The translations under genes were made by a program, and so were the position numbers. This document shows positions 12,156-16,120 of a DNA stretch of 16,120 nt, one piece after another; positions within the stretch are counted from its first letter, which is position 1; each line of letters begins with the position of its first letter. The notes under the pieces are model-generated. The model saw nothing but the letters and a program-made list of their open reading frames with translations, was not told where the DNA came from and made no database searches. Origin of the DNA: Desulfobaccales bacterium (GTDB lineage: Bacteria; Desulfobacterota; Desulfobaccia; Desulfobaccales; 0-14-0-80-60-11); NCBI GenBank assembly GCA_041648175.1, contig JBAZPO010000033.1:1-16120 (forward strand). Direction: 5' to 3'.

Positions 12156-12944
12156 CTACAAAACCGGGGCGAAATGATAGGGCGGCCAGGGACCGGAAAG
12201 CTCAAGCAAAAGTCCTGCGTCTTGATAAGCGGCGTTCCAGTCGGAAAGCAGGCGCTGCAGGTCCGCCATGGACCCGTCGGGAACGAGCAGGGCGCCGTGG
12301 AAAAACATCTCCTCGTCCCTTCCCGTGACATCCCGCGACTGGAGACGACATTCACTGAACCCCACGGACATCTTCTTCACGACGCTTAAGATATCTCGCC
12401 CCATCTCTTTCAGCCAGGCTGCCACATCCTTGTCCACGGCTCCTTTGATTTTCTGCTCTAAAAAATAGCGTTTACCGGGAGAAAGCCCTGCCAATTGTTC
12501 CTTTTCCGCCGCCAGGCGGGCCACCGTCATTCGCGCCCGGGCCTGGGGCCGATCCACATATCCCTTGAGAGTCCATTCATTTTTATCGATTGTATCCTGG
12601 AAAAGCTTCATCAAGACGTCCTGGCGCTGCCTCAGTGGTTCCGCCGCGGCTTCTATTGAAGAAAAGACCGTGCCGAAACGAACGGGCAGCACCGGACCCT
12701 GCTCCATCACGGTCAGGACGACCTCTTCATGACGGAGCGCCCGGGGCGCCACCCACTTCAGATCTTCCATTTTTCCCTGGGCCTCGGGACCGGAGAAGTC
12801 CTCGATATTAACCTCTGCAAGGACGGCGGCGACCTCCCCGATGACCTCGATAAAAAGGGGATATTCCCCGTCGATCCCTGTCCCGGCGATCTCCGGACGG
12901 GGTACGGCCGGAGTCAGGCAAAAAAGATAGATCCCCAGGCTCAT
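12156..12944 (-). CDS. gvpL/F: GvpF/GvpL-family gas vesicle protein, copy 3 (right)
   Basis: The protein has 262 residues. The N terminus (GIYLFCLTPAV) and motifs WVAPRALRHEEVVLTVMEQG, VLPVRFGTVFSS and C-terminal ELSGPWPPYHFAPVL define GvpF/L. The segment HEEV...PVLPVRFGT is typical of the GvpF half of the family, so this may be the true GvpF. Its ATG overlaps the stop of the CDC48-like ATPase as ATGA, so these two are made together; that pairing is worth noting as a hint of a shared complex. An extra helical segment (RARMTVARLAAEKEQLAGLS) sits in the middle. Confidence 0.93.
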   Translation of the reverse strand: MSLGIYLFCLTPAVPRPEIAGTGIDGEYPLFIEVIGEVAAVLAEVNIEDFSGPEAQGKMEDLKWVAPRALRHEEVVLTVMEQGPVLPVRFGTVFSSIEAAAEPLRQRQDVLMKLFQDTIDKNEWTLKGYVDRPQARARMTVARLAAEKEQLAGLSPGKRYFLEQKIKGAVDKDVAAWLKEMGRDILSVVKKMSVGFSECRLQSRDVTGRDEEMFFHGALLVPDGSMADLQRLLSDWNAAYQDAGLLLELSGPWPPYHFAPVL

Positions 12945-15076
12945 CCCATCCCCCCGCGCACTTCCTGAAGGGCGGTCTCGATATCCTGGCGCCGGATGAG
13001 GATGGCCGTCTCCCCGTCCCCTGTTTTTTCCAGGGTCTTCACGGCGCGGCGTACTGCCGTCATGGCCGCCTTGCGGACGACGGCGGCAATGTCGGCCCCA
13101 CTAAATCCCTCTGTATTTCCTGCCAATTCGGATACTTGTACTTCTTTCGCCACAGGCTTTTGACGGAGATGGACGGCAAAGATCGCTTCCCGATCTTGCT
13201 GGTCCGGCATCATCATCTCCACGACGTCATCGAAGCGTCCCGGCCTGAGGACCGCGGCGTCCAGCATATCCAGGCGATTCGTCGCCCCCAGGACGAGGAC
13301 CCCCCGGAGTTCGTCGATTCCGTCGAACTCGGCCAGGAACTGGCTCAAGATCCGTCCCGAGACATGAGAATCCGACGCCCCGGCGCTCCGGGTGGGGACG
13401 AGGGCGTCGATTTCATCGAAGAAGATGATACAGGGGGCCGCCTGCCGGGCCTTGTGAAAGATTTCCCGGACCCCCTTTTCCGACTCCCCGACCCATTTCG
13501 ACATCAGGGCCGGCCCCTTGACGGAGATGAAATTCACCTGGCTCTCCGTGGCAATCGCCTTGGCCATCATCGTCTTGCCGCAACCCGGGGGGCCGACGAG
13601 AAGAATCCCCTTGGGCGGCGTCACGCCTCCCTTTTCAAAAAAGTGGGGATACTTCAGGGGCCATTCCACGGCCTCGATCAGGCGCTCCTTCAGGGAAGAC
13701 ATCCCTCCCACATCATCCCAGTGGATATTCGGAGATTCGACAAACACCTCCCGAATGGCAGAGGGCTCGATCTCCCGCAGGGCGGACAGGAAATCCTCCA
13801 TCCGCACCTCGAGTTTCGCGAGGGTTTCGTAGGGAATCCCGGCCTGACCGAAATTGATTTCCCCCATGATCTGACGCAGGCAGCTCATGGCCGCCTCCCG
13901 GCAGAGGGCCTCTAAATCCGCCCCGACGAAGCCATGCGTGATTTCCGCCAGATGCTCCATCCGGACGTCTTCCGCCAGAGGCATCCCCCGGCTGTGGATC
14001 TCGAGGATCTCCAGACGGCCGCGCCGGTCCGGGATCGGAATGACGATCTCCCGGTCGAACCGGCCCGGACGCCGCAGGGCCGGGTCAAGGGCATTGGGGA
14101 TGTTGGTGGCGGCAATGACGATGACGTTCTGTCTTTTGTTCAGGCCGTCCATGAGGGCGAGGAGCTGGGCGACGACCCGCTTTTCCACGTCTCCGACAAC
14201 GTTTTCCCGGCGGGGGGCAATGGCGTCGATCTCGTCCAGGAACAGGATGCTCGGTCCCTTTTTGGTTGCCTCTTCGAAGATCTTCCGGAGATGGGCCTCG
14301 CTTTCACCGTAGAACTTGTGGATGATCTCCGGCCCGCTGATGGAAAAGAAATTGGCCTCCGTCTCGTGGGCAATGGCCCGGGCGATGAGGGTCTTCCCGC
14401 ACCCCGGGGGGCCGTAGAGGAGCACGCCCTTGGGCGCGTCGATCCCGAGGCGCTCAAAAACCTCTGGATACCGGAGCGGCAGTTCGATCATCTCCCTGAT
14501 CCGCTGGAGCTGGGATTTCAGACCGCCAATGTCTTCATAGGCCAGGGTTCGGCTGCCCCCTTCTTCACCCTGGGACTTGCCGATGACCAGGATGGTGGCC
14601 GGGTTGATGATCACCGGACCCTTGGGCGTAACGGATTCGACCTTGAAGAAGGCGGCGCGGCTGCCGAACAGGGCCGCCTGGATCTTGGCCCCCTCCAGGA
14701 CCGGCAGACCGTCCAAAAGGCTCCCGATGTATTGCAGATCCCGTTCCGCCGGGGTGACATTGGTCGGCGTCAGGACGATCCGTTCCGCCGGACGGCACTT
14801 CATCTTGCTGATCTTCACCGTTTCATCGAGGCCGACGCCGGCGTTCTCCCGGGTCAGGCCGTCGAGTTGGACCCGCGACTGGCCGCGGATTTCCTGATAG
14901 GCGGGCATGACCTTGCAGAGGGCCTTGCGTTTGCCCTCGACTTCCACCGTGTCTCCTACGACAGCCTCAAGCCGTTCGAGGTCTTCCGGTCCCATCCGGG
15001 CCAGGGCGCGGCCGACATCCTTGGTCAATGCTTCCGTCACTTTCAACTTGATAAACGGTTTTTCAGTCTCTTTCAT
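12941..15076 (-). CDS. CDC48/VAT-type double AAA+ ATPase
   Basis: The 711-residue protein has the full p97/CDC48 plan. An N-terminal substrate/cofactor domain spans ~8-170 (KLKVTEALTKDVGRALARM, VVGDTVEVEGK). D1 has GPPGCGKT (222-229), FLDEIDA (279-285) and RRPGRFDR (335-342). D2 has GPPGCGKT (495-502), FFDEIDA (552-558) and RPGRFDD (611-617). CDC48 hexamers unfold or extract proteins by threading. All catalytic residues appear intact, including conserved arginines after the second Walker B. Bacterial homologues exist but are less common than archaeal ones. It is coupled by ATGA to gvpF/L and follows GvpH, so a dedicated unfoldase or disassembly factor for vesicle proteins is likely. GTGAGGAATC precedes the ATG. 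Confidence 0.95.
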   Translation of the reverse strand: MKETEKPFIKLKVTEALTKDVGRALARMGPEDLERLEAVVGDTVEVEGKRKALCKVMPAYQEIRGQSRVQLDGLTRENAGVGLDETVKISKMKCRPAERIVLTPTNVTPAERDLQYIGSLLDGLPVLEGAKIQAALFGSRAAFFKVESVTPKGPVIINPATILVIGKSQGEEGGSRTLAYEDIGGLKSQLQRIREMIELPLRYPEVFERLGIDAPKGVLLYGPPGCGKTLIARAIAHETEANFFSISGPEIIHKFYGESEAHLRKIFEEATKKGPSILFLDEIDAIAPRRENVVGDVEKRVVAQLLALMDGLNKRQNVIVIAATNIPNALDPALRRPGRFDREIVIPIPDRRGRLEILEIHSRGMPLAEDVRMEHLAEITHGFVGADLEALCREAAMSCLRQIMGEINFGQAGIPYETLAKLEVRMEDFLSALREIEPSAIREVFVESPNIHWDDVGGMSSLKERLIEAVEWPLKYPHFFEKGGVTPPKGILLVGPPGCGKTMMAKAIATESQVNFISVKGPALMSKWVGESEKGVREIFHKARQAAPCIIFFDEIDALVPTRSAGASDSHVSGRILSQFLAEFDGIDELRGVLVLGATNRLDMLDAAVLRPGRFDDVVEMMMPDQQDREAIFAVHLRQKPVAKEVQVSELAGNTEGFSGADIAAVVRKAAMTAVRRAVKTLEKTGDGETAILIRRQDIETALQEVRGGMG

Positions 15077-15096
15077 GATTCCTCACCTGTCCTTGA

Positions 15097-15789
15097 TCAT
15101 GCCTTTTCACAGCGGATGGTCACGATGCCGTTGTTGCAGGTCACCTTGATCCTGTCTTTGGCGGGGGAATGACTAAGGAGGACCTCTTTCCGGTACTTCT
15201 TCTCCCCCTTATCGGCTGAAATCGTCAGGACATCATCCCGGACATCGATTTTTATATCCCCCGTTCCCACGCCGGGCATTTCCGCGATCAGGGTGGTGGC
15301 GTCCTCGTCTTCGAAGACATCAATGAGGGGTTCATGGATCTCCTGGACCACCGCCTCGCCGGTTTTCTTGTCCTTCCGGATGTTTCCGAAGGGTTCCACT
15401 TTGATGGCATCATCCTTCCCGCCGAGGCCTGTTTTCAGGCTGAAACCATAGACCCCCTTGACGCCGCCTTTCTTGGTAGGGAAGGTAAATTCGCCCTTTT
15501 TGGTGACGGTTTCCCCTTTCTCCGAGATCTCGTTCAGCTTTTCGGCGATGTCGGTCAAACCGCTCAGGATGCGACCGAAACGATTCTCGCCCCCCGCCGC
15601 CTCCCCGCTGGCGCCCCCTTTGTCCCCCCGGTCCTGCTTTGCCGTCCGGCGCTGAGAAAGGCGCTCCCCCGCCTCGGACAAGTCCCCTAAATTATTTATA
15701 AAACCCGCCAGGCTACTGAAAATGCCTCCCCCGATGTCTCCCCGGTCCTCACCCGGATTCTTGCCGGCTGTCTTACGTTTTGTCGTCAT
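15097..15789 (-). CDS. gvpH: GvpH-like protein with Hsp20/alpha-crystallin domain
   Basis: The product has 230 residues. Residues ~1-100 are charged and flexible, with two helical stretches (GIFSSLAGFINNLGDLSEAG and RILSGLTDIAEKLNEISEKG) that look like internal repeats. The C-terminal ~80 residues form an alpha-crystallin-type domain: EPLIDVFEDEDATTLIAEMPGV, DIKIDVRDDVLTISADKGEK and KVTCNNGIVTIRCEK. GvpH proteins are small heat-shock relatives in gas-vesicle clusters; in haloarchaea GvpH stabilises GvpA. No IXI-type C-terminal tail follows the domain. It overlaps the 3' end of the activator gene by 17 bases, and GGAGGGAATA precedes its ATG. Confidence 0.88.
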   Translation of the reverse strand: MTTKRKTAGKNPGEDRGDIGGGIFSSLAGFINNLGDLSEAGERLSQRRTAKQDRGDKGGASGEAAGGENRFGRILSGLTDIAEKLNEISEKGETVTKKGEFTFPTKKGGVKGVYGFSLKTGLGGKDDAIKVEPFGNIRKDKKTGEAVVQEIHEPLIDVFEDEDATTLIAEMPGVGTGDIKIDVRDDVLTISADKGEKKYRKEVLLSHSPAKDRIKVTCNNGIVTIRCEKA

Positions 15790-16120
15790 TATTCCCTCCG
15801 TTCCGTTGAATGCCGAATTTTTTTACCTTCGTATGAACAGTTTTGTAATCCACCTGCAGCAACCTTGCCGCCTTGGCCTTGTTTCCCCCTGTGAAGCGCA
15901 GGACTTCTTTCAATACCTCCCTTTCCACGGCAAGGACGCTCTGCCGGACAATTTCACTCAATGATGCATTTTTCCAAGGCGTTCCCTGAACCTTCGGGGA
16001 AAAGGCAAGTCCGGGCACCTCAGCCCGCTTGATGCTGAGATCCTTTTCGGTGATCTCATCCCTGGCCACCAGGGTGGCCCGCCGGATCACCGACCGGAGC
16101 TGGCGGACATTCCCCGGCCA
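15773..16120 (-). CDS. C-terminal part of a sigma-54-dependent transcriptional activator (cut by window edge)
   Basis: The frame is open to the right edge, so only the last 115 residues are seen and the start is missing. They begin with WPGNVRQLRSVIRRA, the conserved end of the sigma-54 AAA+ domain (WPGNVREL), then a linker, then a Fis-type helix-turn-helix (REVLKEVLRFTGGNKAKAAR, LLQVDYKTVHTKVKKFGI). Such NtrC-family activators hydrolyse ATP to open sigma-54 promoters. It is the first gene seen of the operon that holds gvpH, the ATPase, the kinase and the receiver. The sigma-54 promoter in front of gvpA is its most obvious target. Whether it has a receiver or sensor domain of its own cannot be seen. 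Confidence 0.93.
   Translation of the reverse strand, partial: WPGNVRQLRSVIRRATLVARDEITEKDLSIKRAEVPGLAFSPKVQGTPWKNASLSEIVRQSVLAVEREVLKEVLRFTGGNKAKAARLLQVDYKTVHTKVKKFGIQRNGGNNDDKT

Noticed and set aside
13934..15172. 412-codon open frame on the plus strand, antisense to the CDC48-like ATPase; similar long plus-strand frames at 10261-11331 and 2939-3721
   Set aside because: They mirror the well-supported minus-strand ATPase, kinase and ArsA-like genes. GC-rich codon use leaves the opposite strand open; the products resemble no family and have no ribosome sites.

Overview
This window is most of a large gas-vesicle (gvp) gene cluster. Every confidently called gene lies on the minus strand, so transcription runs from the right edge (16120) towards the left. 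The structural protein GvpA is almost cyanobacterial in sequence. The regulation (PAS sensor kinase, CheY-like receiver, sigma-54 enhancer-binding protein, a -24/-12 promoter), the GC-rich coding and the AGGAGG-type ribosome sites suggest a Gram-negative bacterium. A Desulfobacterota (deltaproteobacterial) host is my best guess, but that is inference from style, not proof.

Right block (16120 to 9491): the C-terminal part of a sigma-54-dependent activator, cut by the window edge; an Hsp20-like GvpH; a CDC48-type double AAA ATPase; two GvpF/GvpL-family proteins; a soluble PAS histidine kinase; and a stand-alone receiver. Spacings are short and several start/stop pairs overlap as ATGA, so this looks like one operon. 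A 242-bp gap follows. It carries a near-consensus sigma-54 promoter (9331-9346) aimed at the first gvpA.

Centre (9248 to 7557): a duplicated module, gvpA plus a coiled-coil GvpC-like gene. The two GvpA proteins are identical although the genes carry many silent differences. The two GvpC-like proteins differ by one 33-residue repeat and a Lys/Ala/Pro tail. A hairpin follows each gvpA.

Left block (7527 to 818): a protein of six CxxCxGxG motifs (DnaJ zinc domain without a J domain), the AAA ATPase GvpN, a 39-residue chimeric mini-ORF created by a 116-bp tandem duplication, a GvpV-like coiled-coil protein, a 71-residue unknown, GvpO, a 59-residue zinc ribbon, a third GvpF/L, GvpG, a double ArsA/Get3 ATPase, and GvpS/M-like, GvpK and GvpJ proteins. 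A divergent cold-shock-domain gene follows. The last ~520 bp hold the possible end of a plus-strand gene, a plus-strand terminator and otherwise nothing I recognise.

Functional picture: GvpA forms the ribbed shell, and the GvpC-like proteins probably strengthen it. GvpJ, S/M, K, F/L, G, N and O are accessory assembly proteins. The unusual part is an extended chaperone and ATPase set (CDC48-like, Hsp20, DnaJ-type zinc protein, tandem ArsA/Get3) embedded among them. Together these could handle the very hydrophobic GvpA-type subunits during delivery, nucleation and quality control. A phosphorelay-type input feeding sigma-54 is the likely switch.
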